Below, piece by piece: positions 23,929 through 32,996 of a stretch of 64,000 nucleotides of DNA. Positions within the stretch are counted from its first letter, which is position 1; every line of letters begins with the position of its first letter. This stretch comes from Kineococcus aurantiacus (GTDB lineage Bacteria > Actinomycetota > Actinomycetes > Actinomycetales > Kineococcaceae), in assembly GCF_013409345.1 (NCBI RefSeq), contig NZ_JACCBB010000001.1, positions 4,526,001 through 4,590,000 on the forward strand, in the 5' to 3' direction. Under the pieces are notes generated by a model. That model was not told where the DNA came from. It saw nothing but the letters and a program-made list of their open reading frames with translations, and ran no database searches. Made by a program: the position numbers and the translations under genes.

Positions 23929-25599
23929 TCAGGCCTCCTGCAACCCCGGCCGTCCCGCCTCGACGACGAAGCTCGCCCGCGTGCTGGCCGCCGAACCCGG
24001 CTGGGAGACGCGTTCGAGCACCCGGAAGTCGGCCCGCAGTTCGTGGCGGTCCAGCCGGGTCACGACGTAACCGCGCTGGTTGTTGGCCAGCTTGAGGTCC
24101 GGGTTGTCGGCCAGTTCGCTGTCGCGGGTGGCGTAGGTGTCCCCGCCGTCCCCGCCGGAGGTGATGGACGTGCACACCAGTTCGACCCCCACGGGGGCAG
24201 AACCCTGGTCGTCGGCGAAGCGGGCCAGGTCCGCGGCGTAGTGCTTGTGCACGTCACCGGACAGCACCACGGGGTTCTCGACCCCGCGCCGGGCGAAACC
24301 GTCGAGCAACCGCTGGCGGTTGGCGGTGTACCCGTCCCACGAGTCGGGGTTGAAACCCCGGTCGAGGCCCGGGACGTAGTCGTGCTCGTGGAACATGACC
24401 TGCTGGGCGATGACGTTCCAGGTCGCCGCCGAGGACTGCATCCCGTCGAGCAGCCACTTCTCCTGGGTGGCGCCCGTGATGGACCGCTGCGGTTGGTCGC
24501 GTTCGGGGCCGGTGGTGGGGAAGGTGTCCCCGCCGGGCTGGTCGTCGCGGTACTGGCGGGTGTCGAGCACGTGGAAGTCGGCCAGCGCACCCCAGGACAG
24601 ACGGCGGTACAGCTGCACGTCGGCCCCGCGGGGTCGGGCCGCGGCGCGCAGCGGCATGTTCTCGTAGTAGGCCTGGTAGGCGGCCGCCCGGCGGGCGGTG
24701 AACTCCTCCGGCGTCGGGTAGGGCTCCTGGTCCTCGGCGATCAGGTCGGCGTAGTTGTTCTCCACCTCGTGGTCGTCCCAGGTCACGATCCACGGGGCCA
24801 CCGCGTGCGCGGCCTGCAGGTCCGGGTCGGCCTTGTACTGCGCGTGGCGCAGGCGGTAGTCGGCCAGGGTGCGGGTCTCCGGGCCCATGTGGTCGCGCAC
24901 GTTGTTGCCCGAGGGGGAGACGTAGTCGTTGGCCTCGTACTCGTAGACGTAGTCGCCCAGGAAGAGCACCACGTCCGGTTCCTCCTCGGCCAGCCGGCGG
25001 TAGGCGGTGAACCACCCGTGCTCGTACTGGGCGCAGGAGGCGAAGGCCATCGTCAGCGGCCGGCCGTAGGAGGTCGCGGCCGGGGCGGTGCGGGTCACCC
25101 CGACGGGGGAGATCTCCCCACCGGCTCCGGCGAGGCGGAAGCGGTAGAAGAACTCCCGGCCCGCGGGCAGGCCGGTCAGTTCCACGTGCACGCTGTGCCC
25201 CAGCTGCGAGACCGCGTAGGTCCGGCCGCTGCGCACGACGCGGCGGAAACCCTCGTCCTGGGCCAGTTCCCACTCCACCGGGACGTCGCGGTCCGGCATC
25301 CCCCCGCGACCGTCGACCGCGTAGGGCGAGGGGGCCAGCCGGGTCCACAGCACGACGCCGTCGGCGGTGGGCTCCCCGGAGGCGACCCCGAGGGTGAAGG
25401 GGTTCCCCAGCCGTGAGGTGGCCGACGTGAGCCGGGCCTCGGCTGCGGGTCGCTGGGCTGCGCCCGCCACGGCCGGCCAGCCGGCGGCGGTGAGCAGCCC
25501 GGCGCCGGCGGCGCCGCCGAGCAGGAGGCGGCGGCGCAGGTCGGGCGTGGTCGGGGTGCGGGGGTCGGCGGGGTGCTGCGGGGAGGTGGGCGAGGTCAC
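23929..25599 (-). CDS. phoD: PhoD-type alkaline phosphatase/phosphodiesterase, Tat-exported
   Basis: A 556-residue extracellular phosphatase. The Tat signal DLRRRLLLGGAAGAGLLTAAG leads the protein. An N-terminal PhoD-type beta domain (FTLGVASGEPTADGVVLWTRLAP) follows, then the metallophosphatase core with FASCAQYEHGWF, FLGDYVYEYEAND, TWDDHEVENNYAD, QQVMFHEHDYVPG and LSGDVHKHYAADL, which supply the calcium and iron ligands of this class. GTG 25599 is chosen because AGGAG stands five bases upstream. Such enzymes release phosphate from mono- and diesters; no PHO box could be confirmed. Single-gene unit closed by a strong hairpin. Confidence 0.93.
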   Translation of the reverse strand: MTSPTSPQHPADPRTPTTPDLRRRLLLGGAAGAGLLTAAGWPAVAGAAQRPAAEARLTSATSRLGNPFTLGVASGEPTADGVVLWTRLAPSPYAVDGRGGMPDRDVPVEWELAQDEGFRRVVRSGRTYAVSQLGHSVHVELTGLPAGREFFYRFRLAGAGGEISPVGVTRTAPAATSYGRPLTMAFASCAQYEHGWFTAYRRLAEEEPDVVLFLGDYVYEYEANDYVSPSGNNVRDHMGPETRTLADYRLRHAQYKADPDLQAAHAVAPWIVTWDDHEVENNYADLIAEDQEPYPTPEEFTARRAAAYQAYYENMPLRAAARPRGADVQLYRRLSWGALADFHVLDTRQYRDDQPGGDTFPTTGPERDQPQRSITGATQEKWLLDGMQSSAATWNVIAQQVMFHEHDYVPGLDRGFNPDSWDGYTANRQRLLDGFARRGVENPVVLSGDVHKHYAADLARFADDQGSAPVGVELVCTSITSGGDGGDTYATRDSELADNPDLKLANNQRGYVVTRLDRHELRADFRVLERVSQPGSAASTRASFVVEAGRPGLQEA

Positions 25600-25852
25600 G
25601 GGGACTCCTGGTGAGGGGGGGCCGGTCGCCGGGCTGCGGTGCGCGACGGGACAAGCAGGACGTTGCCCCGGGACTGCGACGGCCCGGGCCCCGCTGTGCG
25701 AAGTCCGTGTGAACGCTGGGTGCACGAACGGGCGCGTGAGGTTCGTTCAGCAGCGCCGACGGCGATCCCCGCTGCGGGGAGGAACGACGCTCGGTGACTG
25801 ACCTAGCACTCTCAGGCACGAACACGGCTCCGCTCCCGGGTCCGATCCACGC

Positions 25853-25918
25853 AACACGCGTAAACGTTGTGTTTCACGGCCCGAGTCCGGCGGCGCAGCC
25901 ACGGATCCGGTCTAGCGT
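25853..25918 (+). promoter_or_regulatory. Promoter and inverted repeat before the GCS2/ATP-grasp gene
   Basis: The -10 TAGCGT (25913-25918) is six bases before ATG 25925. About 40 bases upstream lies an inverted repeat AACAC (25853-25857) / GTGTT (25869-25873) centred on AAACGTT, in a locally AT-rich patch. The 325-base gap between phoD and this gene otherwise shows nothing I can name. Confidence 0.4.
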
Positions 25919-25924
25919 GTCGGG

Positions 25925-28489
25925 ATGGGTGCGGAGATGACGCTGGGAGCCGAAGAGGAACTGCACCTGATCGACCTGGAGAGCAGGCAACTGTCAGCCC
26001 GCGCTCCCCAGGTGCTGTCCAGGTTGGACAAGACCTCCTACTCCGCCGAGCTGCAGCGCACGACGGTCGAGACGAACACCGACGTCGTCTCGTCCCTGGC
26101 CGGGTTGCGCGAGGAACTGCTGCGCCTGCGCAAGGGACTCGTGGAGGCCGCCGCCCGCGACGGTCTGGGCGTCGCGGCCGTCGGCACCGCACCGCGCTCG
26201 ACGTTCACCGACTTCGAGCTCACCGCGACCGGCCGCTACGGGCGCATGCACGAGCAGTACCGGCTGCTGGTCGACGAGCAGCTCATCTGCGGCACCCAGA
26301 TCCACGTCGGCGTCGCCGACCGCGACCTCGCCGTGGAGATCATGCAGCGCATCGCCCCGACGCTGCCGGTGCTGCTGGCCCTGTCGGCCAGCTCGCCGTT
26401 CTGGAACGGCCAGGACACCGGCTACGCCAGCATCCGCACCACCATCTGGCAGCGCTGGCCCAGCGCCGGCAGCACCGGCCCCCTGGAGTCGGCGGCTCAG
26501 TACGACCGGCTGCTCGACGACCTCATCGCCTCCGGGGTCATCGCCGACAGGAAGATGGCCTACTTCGACGTCCGGCCCAGCTCCCACGCCCCGACCCTGG
26601 AGCTGCGGGTGTGCGACGCCTGCCCGCTCGTCGACGACGCCGTGCTCATCGCGGGGCTGTTCCGGGCGGCGGCGCGCGCCGCCGAGCTCGACGTGCTGGC
26701 CGGGCGCCCGCGCCCGCAGGTGCCCACGCCGCTGTACCGCGCCGGGATCTGGCAGGCGGCGCGCGGTGGCCTGTCGGGCGACCTCCTCGACGCGGCCGGT
26801 GGTGCCCCGCGCCCCGTGCCCGCGCCCCAGGCCGTCCGCGCGCTGCTGGACAGCGTCCGCCCGCAGCTGGAGGAGTTCGGCGACTGGGAGGACGTCTCCG
26901 AGCTGGCCGAGGCGGCCCTGGCCCGCGGGAACTCCGCCGACCGCCAGCGCGCGGCCTTCGTCGCCCGCGGCGAGCTCGACGACGTCGTGCGCCTGGTGGT
27001 GGAGGAGACCCACGGTTCCGCGGCCGGGGAGGCGCCCGGCACCGCCGCCCTGCGCCGGTACCGGACCCGCGCCGGCGACGAGGCGGTGGGGCTGAACGCC
27101 CAGCCGCGCGCGGCCTACCGCGACGTCATCGAGCACGTCCGGCAGCTGGGCCCCGAGGGGGTGGCGGCCGCCGAGGCCGACCGGGACGCCTGGGCCCGCG
27201 AGCGGCACCTGGCCTACGTCGTCAACGAGCCCGGCGGGTCGTCCGAGAAGCCCTTCCACGTCGACCTCGTCCCGCGGGTCGTGCTGCCCCACGAGTGGGA
27301 GCAGCTGCGCGCCGGGCTCGTCCAGCGCGCCCGGGCCATCGAGTTCTTCCTGCGCGACGTCTACGGTGCCCAGCGGATCCTGCAGGACGGGGTCCTGCCC
27401 CGGGAGGCGGTCGTCGGTGCCCCCGGGTGGCAGGAGCGGGCGACGCGGCTGCCCGCCGGTGCCGTCCGGGCCCCCGTCATGGGTTTCGACCTGGTGCGCA
27501 ACGAGTACGGCCGCTGGCGGGTCCTGGAGGACAACGTCCGCAACCCCAGCGGCGTCGCCTTCGGCATCGCGGCCCGCGCGCTGATGGACGCCGTCGTGCC
27601 CGACATGCCCCGGCCCGCGGAGCTGCTCGACCCGGCCACCGCGTTCGAGCGCCTGCGCTCCACGCTGCTGTCCCGTTCCCGCCCCGGGATGCGCCCGGTG
27701 CTGCTGTCCAGCGGTCCGGCCAGCGCCGCCTGGTTCGAGCACCGCCGGCTGGCCGACGGGGCGGGTCTGCTGCTGGCCGGGGCCGACGACCTCGACGTCG
27801 TGCGGGGCCGGGTCCTGCACCGGGCGACGGGGGACCCCGTCGGTGTCCTGTACCTGCGCCTGGACGTCGAGCTCCTCGACCTGCGCGACGGCTCCGGCCG
27901 GCCGATCGGGCAGGAGGTCTTCGACGTCGCCGCCGCCGGAGGGGTCGTGCTGGCCAACGCGCCGGGCAACGGCATCGCCGACGACAAGGCGATGTACCGC
28001 TCGGTGCCGGAGTTCATCACCTACTACCTGCGCGAGCGGCCGCTGCTGGAGTCGGTCCCGACCTACCGGCTCAGCGACGAGGGCGAACGGCGCGCGGTGC
28101 TCGAACGGGTCGGGGAGCTGGTGACCAAGCCGGTGGACGGCTACGGCGGGGCGGGGGTGCTCATCGGCCCCTACGCCACCGCCGCCGAGGTCGCGGCCCG
28201 GCGGCAGGAGATCGCGTCCGCCCCCGCGAACTGGGTGGCCCAGGAGGTGGTGCGCCTGTCCTCGGTCCCCAGCTGGGACGCGCAGGCCGGGACGTTGCAG
28301 CCCCGGCGCGTCGACCTGCGCGCGTTCGTCTACGTCACCGGCACGGGGGAGGGCGAGTGCCACCTGGCCGACGTCGCCCTCACGCGGGTGGCCCCCGAGG
28401 GCAGCCTGGTCGTCAACTCCTCCCGCGGTGGCGGCGCCAAGGACACCTGGGTCCTGGCCCCGAAGGGGGAGGACCGTCCCCGGACGTGA
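25925..28489 (+). CDS. Fusion of GCS2 carboxylate-amine ligase with circularly permuted ATP-grasp enzyme
   Basis: An 854-residue two-enzyme protein. Residues 1-360 are a glutamate-cysteine ligase family 2 (YbdK/EgtA-like) domain: LGAEEELHLID, QLICGTQIHVGV, LALSASSPFWNGQDTGYASIRT, TLELRVCDACPLVDDA. Residues about 395-850 are a circularly permuted ATP-grasp domain: NEPGGSSEKPFHVDLVPRV, MGFDLVRNEYGRWRVLEDNVRNPSG, ANAPGNGIADDKAMY, VTKPVDGYGGAGVLIGP. Both halves form amide or peptide bonds with ATP, so a two-step ligation of an amino acid or peptide is inferred. Free-standing relatives usually sit with alpha-E and transglutaminase-like genes; none is here. Leaderless start. Confidence 0.9.
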   Translation: MGAEMTLGAEEELHLIDLESRQLSARAPQVLSRLDKTSYSAELQRTTVETNTDVVSSLAGLREELLRLRKGLVEAAARDGLGVAAVGTAPRSTFTDFELTATGRYGRMHEQYRLLVDEQLICGTQIHVGVADRDLAVEIMQRIAPTLPVLLALSASSPFWNGQDTGYASIRTTIWQRWPSAGSTGPLESAAQYDRLLDDLIASGVIADRKMAYFDVRPSSHAPTLELRVCDACPLVDDAVLIAGLFRAAARAAELDVLAGRPRPQVPTPLYRAGIWQAARGGLSGDLLDAAGGAPRPVPAPQAVRALLDSVRPQLEEFGDWEDVSELAEAALARGNSADRQRAAFVARGELDDVVRLVVEETHGSAAGEAPGTAALRRYRTRAGDEAVGLNAQPRAAYRDVIEHVRQLGPEGVAAAEADRDAWARERHLAYVVNEPGGSSEKPFHVDLVPRVVLPHEWEQLRAGLVQRARAIEFFLRDVYGAQRILQDGVLPREAVVGAPGWQERATRLPAGAVRAPVMGFDLVRNEYGRWRVLEDNVRNPSGVAFGIAARALMDAVVPDMPRPAELLDPATAFERLRSTLLSRSRPGMRPVLLSSGPASAAWFEHRRLADGAGLLLAGADDLDVVRGRVLHRATGDPVGVLYLRLDVELLDLRDGSGRPIGQEVFDVAAAGGVVLANAPGNGIADDKAMYRSVPEFITYYLRERPLLESVPTYRLSDEGERRAVLERVGELVTKPVDGYGGAGVLIGPYATAAEVAARRQEIASAPANWVAQEVVRLSSVPSWDAQAGTLQPRRVDLRAFVYVTGTGEGECHLADVALTRVAPEGSLVVNSSRGGGAKDTWVLAPKGEDRPRT

Positions 28490-28569
28490 GGGGCCGCGAC
28501 CCGCTGCGCCCACCGGCCCCGGAGGCCGCCCCCGCGGGGTGACGGGCGCGGGTGCGGCAGCATGAGGGC

Positions 28570-30456
28570 ATGAGCGGCGAGACCCCCGACCTTCCCCTGG
28601 ACGCGGCCCTGGCCCTGGCCGACGACCTCGTGGAGGCGTGGGGGAGCTGGCGACCGACCATGACCCCCGACGCGCGCCGGGTCGCCTTCGTCTCCGACCG
28701 CTCCGGCGTGCCGCAGCTGTGGGTCCAGGACGTGGTCCTGGACGGCCCGGCCCCCCAGGCCCGGCGGCTGCACCTGTCCGACGACCCCGTCGTGTCGGTG
28801 TCCTGGGCCGCGGACAGCCGCTGGCTGGCGTGCTCGGTCGCCGCCGGCGGCGGGGTGCGCACGGAGGTCTGGGTCGTGCGCCCGGACGGCTCGGACGCGC
28901 GCCGCATCGCCGGTGACGCCCACGAGCACGCCGAGCTCGGGCCCTGGACCCGCAGCGGGCACCGCGTCGTCGTGACGTTCCCCGCCTCCGGCGGCCGGCC
29001 GGCCCGCTCCTTCCTCGGGGACCCGGCGACGGGACGGCTCGACCCGCTGGCCGAGGGCGAGCTCATCCACGTCCTCGACGTCTCGCAGGAGGAGCGCTTC
29101 CTCGTCATCGTCGACGGTGAGCGCGGGCAGCAGTTCGCCGTCGTCGTCGACCGCCTCATCGACGAGCACCAGCTGCTGCTGCCCCACGGGGCCACCGGTT
29201 CCACCGACGTGGCCCTGCTGCGCCCGGCGCCGGCCGGTGACACCGGCCCCGTGTACGTCTACCTCGCCTCCGACGTCGGCCTGCCCCGGCGCCAGCTCAT
29301 CGGCCTGCCGTTCGGCCCCAACGGGTACCGCGGGGAGGCGCAGACGCTGGCCGCGCGCGACGACGCCGAGCTGGAGTTCGTCGACGGCGACGACGCCGGC
29401 AGCCTGCTCCTGCTGGTCTGGAACGTCGCCGGCGCCAGCGAGCTGGAGCTGTTCGACACCACGACCCGCCGGCGCACCCGGCTGCACGGCCTGCCGGGCC
29501 TGGTGGCGACCGACCCCGTGCTGTCCCGCGACGGGCGCAGCGTGGTCTTGGGCGTCGAGGGACCGACGCGCCCGCGGGAGCTGTGGCACCTGGACACCGC
29601 GACGGGGACGTGGACGCAGATCACCCACGCCCCCGAACTGCCCGACCGCGACCTCGTCGTGCCGACGCTGCAGACCTACCGCGCCCACGACGGGCTGCCC
29701 CTCACGGGCTGGCTGTACCCGGCGGCGGAGGTGCCCGGAGGTGGCGGCGCCGCGGCGCTGTGGCTGCACGGCGGTCCCGAGGCGCAGGAACGCCCCACGT
29801 TCAACCCCATGGTGCAGGCCCTCGTCGCGGCCGGGACCACGGTGTTCGCCCCGAACGTCCGCGGGTCGTCGGGCTTCGGGCGGGAGTTCGTGCACGCCGA
29901 CGACCGGGAGAAGCGCTACGACGCGTTCGCCGACGTGCTCTCCAGCGCGCAGCACCTGGTGGCGCAGGGTCTGGCCGACCCCGCGCGGATCGCGGTGACG
30001 GGCCGCTCCTACGGCGGGTACCTCACCCTGGCCGCCCTGGCGTTCTCCCCGGGCGTCTTCGCCGCCGGCGTCGACATCTGCGGGATGAGCGACCTCACGA
30101 CGTTCTACCGCGACACCGAGCCGTGGATCGGCGCCGCCGCGGTCAGCAAGTACGGCCACCCCGAGCACGACCGGACGCTGCTGGAGGAGATCTCCCCGCT
30201 GCGCCGGGCCGACGCCATCGACGTCCCGCTGCTCGTCGTGCACGGTGAGCTGGACACCAACGTCCCGCTCGGGGAGGCCCGTCAGATCGTCGCGGCGCTG
30301 CGCGGCCTGGACCGCGACGTCGACTACCTGGAACTGCCCCAGGAGGGTCACGACTACCGGCGGGTCGGCTCGCGCCGTGAGCTGTCCCGCCGCGTCGTCG
30401 CTTTCCTGGACGCGCACCTGGCCGCCCCGGCGCTCGCCGTCAGCGGCCCGCGATGA
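28570..30456 (+). CDS. S9C-family prolyl oligopeptidase-like serine peptidase
   Basis: A 628-residue two-domain peptidase. The N-terminal 370 residues form a beta-propeller (repeated strands such as MTPDARRVAFVSDRSGVPQLWV and WAADSRWLACSVA). The C-terminal hydrolase has the nucleophile in TGRSYGGYLTL, the Asp in VVHGELDTNVPLGEA and the His in PQEGHDYRR. No signal peptide, so it is cytoplasmic, cleaving short peptides or acyl-peptides. ATG 28570 begins the propeller; an earlier ATG six codons up is unlikely. It overlaps the convergent ridA by 17 bases at the 3' end. Confidence 0.9.
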   Translation: MSGETPDLPLDAALALADDLVEAWGSWRPTMTPDARRVAFVSDRSGVPQLWVQDVVLDGPAPQARRLHLSDDPVVSVSWAADSRWLACSVAAGGGVRTEVWVVRPDGSDARRIAGDAHEHAELGPWTRSGHRVVVTFPASGGRPARSFLGDPATGRLDPLAEGELIHVLDVSQEERFLVIVDGERGQQFAVVVDRLIDEHQLLLPHGATGSTDVALLRPAPAGDTGPVYVYLASDVGLPRRQLIGLPFGPNGYRGEAQTLAARDDAELEFVDGDDAGSLLLLVWNVAGASELELFDTTTRRRTRLHGLPGLVATDPVLSRDGRSVVLGVEGPTRPRELWHLDTATGTWTQITHAPELPDRDLVVPTLQTYRAHDGLPLTGWLYPAAEVPGGGGAAALWLHGGPEAQERPTFNPMVQALVAAGTTVFAPNVRGSSGFGREFVHADDREKRYDAFADVLSSAQHLVAQGLADPARIAVTGRSYGGYLTLAALAFSPGVFAAGVDICGMSDLTTFYRDTEPWIGAAAVSKYGHPEHDRTLLEEISPLRRADAIDVPLLVVHGELDTNVPLGEARQIVAALRGLDRDVDYLELPQEGHDYRRVGSRRELSRRVVAFLDAHLAAPALAVSGPR

Positions 30457-30847
30457 CGTCGACCTCGACGAGCGCCCCCACGGCCAGGCCGGTGACGCCG
30501 ACGGTGGTGCGGGCCGGCAGCGGCCCGGTGAACCACGTCCGGTAGGCGTCGTTGAAGGCGTCGAAGTCCTCGTCGAAGCGCCGCAGGTACACGCGGACGT
30601 GCAGCGCGTCGTCGAAGGTCAGCCCGAACTGCGCGAGGACGGCGGCGAGGTTGGCGCGGACCTGCTCGGCCTGCTCGGGCAGGCCCCCGGCCACGAGCCC
30701 GCCCGTGGCCGGGTCGGTGGGCATCTGCCCGGTCACGAACACCAGGTCGCCCAGGCGGGTGGCGTGCGCGAAGGGGCCGACCTGCGGGGGGACGCCCTCG
30801 GCGGCGGTGAAGGTGAAGGTCTCCTTGCGGCTCACGGGAGTCGTCAT
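30440..30847 (-). CDS. ridA: RidA-family reactive enamine/imine deaminase
   Basis: A 135-residue YjgF/YER057c/UK114 protein that hydrolyses reactive enamines and imines from PLP enzymes or oxidised amino compounds. The essential Arg is in PARTTVGVTGLA and the conserved Glu follows in VEVDVIA; LVFVTGQMPTDPATG is the family opening. Start chosen at ATG 30847 (MTTPVSRKETF); the frame upstream is Pro/Arg-rich. It is divergent from the large catabolic operon that begins with the BtpA-SIS gene. That operon includes amine and deamination chemistry, so a helper role is possible but unproven. Confidence 0.88.
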   Translation of the reverse strand: MTTPVSRKETFTFTAAEGVPPQVGPFAHATRLGDLVFVTGQMPTDPATGGLVAGGLPEQAEQVRANLAAVLAQFGLTFDDALHVRVYLRRFDEDFDAFNDAYRTWFTGPLPARTTVGVTGLAVGALVEVDVIAGR

Positions 30848-30962
30848 GGTGGGCATCGTGCCCGGTGCCCGCGCCGGGCGCCGCACCGCCAGGGCCGTCG
30901 CCGGCGGCCGCGGGACCGGAACCCCAGGAGTTACACCGGGGAAACACGCCTGAAACCCGGCT

Positions 30963-30973
30963 CGGTATACCGT
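30963..30973 (+). promoter_or_regulatory. Operator over the -10 of the BtpA-SIS operon
   Basis: CGGTATACCG (30963-30972) is a perfect 10-bp palindrome that includes the -10 (TATACC, or TACCGT at 30968-30973), seven bases before GTG 30981. GGTATACC matches the G-T-x-x-A-C core common to FCD GntR operators, and an FCD GntR gene ends the cluster. Repression by covering the -10 is inferred. Confidence 0.58.
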
Positions 30974-30980
30974 CCTGCTC

Positions 30981-32996
30981 GTGCCCACACAGTTCCGCCT
31001 CGTCGGCGTCCTCCACCTGCCGCCCCTGCCGGGCGCGGTGAACTACGGCGGTACGCCCGTGCGGGAGATCGCCCGCCGGGCCGCCGAGGATGCCGTTGCC
31101 CTGCAACGAGCTGGGTTCACCCACGTGATGGTGCAGGACGCCAGCGACATGCCGCAGGCGGTCCGGGTGTCCGCCCCGACCGTCGCGGCGCTGTCGGTGA
31201 TCGGCGCCGCGGTCACGAACTCGGTATACCTGCCGGTGGGTGTGGTGGTGGGCCACAACGACGGACCCAGCGCGGTCGCCATCGCCCACGCGATCGGGGC
31301 GCAGTTCGTGCGCGTCAAGGTCCTCACCGGTGTCTCGGTCGGCCCCACCGGGTGGATCGAGGGGTGCGCGCACGACGTCGCGGCCGTCAAGCGCCTCCTC
31401 GGCGCCGACGTCGAGGTGTGGGCGGACGTCCACGAGGCCACCAGCCTGGCCCTGGCCTCCACACCGGAGTGGGCCGCCCGCGAGGCCCGCGACTTCGGCC
31501 GGGCCGACGTGCTCGTCGTCACCCGCGACAGCGGGGTGCCCGACGCGCTCACCACCATCGCCACCCTGCGGCGGACCGTGCCGGGCGTGCCGTTCGTCGT
31601 CGGCGGCCGCGTCTCCCTCGACACCGTCGACGCCGCGGTCGCCGGGTCCGACGGCGCGATCCTCGGCAGCGCGATCAAGCGTTCCAGCGCCCCCGACGCC
31701 CGCGTCGACCCCGACGTCGCCGCCCGGTTCGGCGCCGCGCTGAGGGCCGGCGCCGCGCTGAGCACCCCCGACGTCCACCGAACCCGCACCCCGGAGCCCC
31801 CCGTGACCCGCACCAGCACCCCGGCCAGCCCGTTCCTCGGCCCCGGCAGCCCCCTCGACGCCCGCCAGCAGGAGGTCGTGCAGCGGGTCTCCGACGCGGA
31901 GCACGCCTCGATCGTGGCGCTGCCCAGCGACCACCCCCTCGATCCCAAGCGCCGCGCCCGGGACGAGGCCACCCACCCCGAGCTGCTCGCCCAGCCCGAC
32001 CGCATCCGCGAGACCCTCGCCGTCAACGACGCGGCCCTGGACGAGCTGGCCGACCTCGTCGCCGCCACCGACCTGGACCGGGTGTTCGTGACCGGGGCGG
32101 GGGACTCCCTCGCCGTCGCGATCGCCGCCCGCCAGGTGCTGGAGGCCATGCTCGGGGTCCCGTGCGAACCCGCGCAGAGCCTGGACCTCGCCTACTACCT
32201 CGCCCCCCTGGTCACCGAGCGCACCCTCGTCATCGCCCTGTCCAGTTCCGGGGAGACGACCCGGACGGTCGAGGCGGCCCTGGTGGCCCAGCACGCCGGT
32301 GCGCTCACGGTCGCCGTCACCAACACCCCCGGCTCCACCCTGGCCGCCGAGTGCCGGCGGACCCTCCTCCTGCGCGCCACCCGGGTGGGCTGGCCCACCC
32401 AGTCCTCGACGACGGCGCTGGCCCTGCTCGTGGACCTCGCCGTCCGCGTCGGGCGGCGCACCGGACGTCCCGGGGCCGCGGAGCTGGCCGCCGAACTCGC
32501 CCGCCTGCCCGACCTCATGGAACGCGTCCTCCGCGAGGTCGAGGCACCGCTCGCAGCGATCGCCGAACGGGAGCAGGGCAGCGGCCCGTTCCTGTTCTCC
32601 GCCGCCGGCCCGACCTGGGGTTCGGCCGTCATCGGCGCGGCCAAGGTCAAGGAGTGCACCCCCGACCACGCCGAGGCGATCCAGGTCGAGGAGTTCCACC
32701 ACTACAACTCCCTCAAGGCCGGCGAACCGATCTGGGTCCTCGCCCCGGCCGGGCCCTCCGTCCCCCGCGCCGTGCACACCGCGAGCGAGGCCAAGCGCTT
32801 CGGCGGCCGGGTCTACGCGGTGACCACCGAGGGCGTCGACGCCTTCGACGGGATCGCCGACGAGGTCGTCACCCTGCCGCGCGTCTCGGAACCGCTGAGC
32901 CCGCTGCTGACCGTGCTGCCCGCCCAGCTCACCGGCTACCTGCTGGCCATGGCCCAGTTCCGCACCGCCGAGGCGCAGGAGAACGCCGGTGGCTGA
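30981..32996 (+). CDS. BtpA/SgcQ-like TIM barrel fused to a SIS (GlmS/FrlB-type) isomerase or deglycase
   Basis: A 671-residue fusion in one open frame. Residues 1-260 match BtpA/SgcQ: FRLVGVLHLPPLPGAVNYGG, THVMVQDASD, VVVGHNDGPSA and a phosphate-grip VVGGRVSLDTVDAAVAGSDGAILGSAIKR. After a Thr/Pro linker, residues about 275-671 form a double-SIS unit: FVTGAGDSLAVAIAAR, ALSSSGETTRTVEAALVA, KVKECTPDHAEAIQVEEFHHYN. Glu558 and His574 are 16 residues apart, the spacing of the catalytic Glu and His in GlmS and in the Amadori deglycases FraB/FrlB. A sugar-phosphate isomerase or deglycase is inferred, with BtpA acting on a linked phosphosugar. It leads the operon and overlaps the kinase gene by eight bases. 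Confidence 0.86.
   Translation: MPTQFRLVGVLHLPPLPGAVNYGGTPVREIARRAAEDAVALQRAGFTHVMVQDASDMPQAVRVSAPTVAALSVIGAAVTNSVYLPVGVVVGHNDGPSAVAIAHAIGAQFVRVKVLTGVSVGPTGWIEGCAHDVAAVKRLLGADVEVWADVHEATSLALASTPEWAAREARDFGRADVLVVTRDSGVPDALTTIATLRRTVPGVPFVVGGRVSLDTVDAAVAGSDGAILGSAIKRSSAPDARVDPDVAARFGAALRAGAALSTPDVHRTRTPEPPVTRTSTPASPFLGPGSPLDARQQEVVQRVSDAEHASIVALPSDHPLDPKRRARDEATHPELLAQPDRIRETLAVNDAALDELADLVAATDLDRVFVTGAGDSLAVAIAARQVLEAMLGVPCEPAQSLDLAYYLAPLVTERTLVIALSSSGETTRTVEAALVAQHAGALTVAVTNTPGSTLAAECRRTLLLRATRVGWPTQSSTTALALLVDLAVRVGRRTGRPGAAELAAELARLPDLMERVLREVEAPLAAIAEREQGSGPFLFSAAGPTWGSAVIGAAKVKECTPDHAEAIQVEEFHHYNSLKAGEPIWVLAPAGPSVPRAVHTASEAKRFGGRVYAVTTEGVDAFDGIADEVVTLPRVSEPLSPLLTVLPAQLTGYLLAMAQFRTAEAQENAGG
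31222..31230. promoter_or_regulatory. Second GGTATACC site inside the BtpA-SIS gene
   Basis: CGGTATACC repeats nine of ten bases of the promoter operator, 259 bp downstream centre to centre. A second site for the same regulator, acting by looping or as a roadblock, is possible; a codon-driven coincidence is the alternative. Confidence 0.35.

Noticed and set aside
25680-25760. PHO box upstream of phoD
   Set aside because: GTTCGTG and GTTCACA occur here, but their 15-base spacing does not fit the 11-base direct-repeat unit of actinobacterial PHO boxes.
25994-28513. 839-codon minus-strand open frame opposite the GCS2/ATP-grasp gene
   Set aside because: No motif, biased composition, and fully explained as the antisense of a recognised protein.
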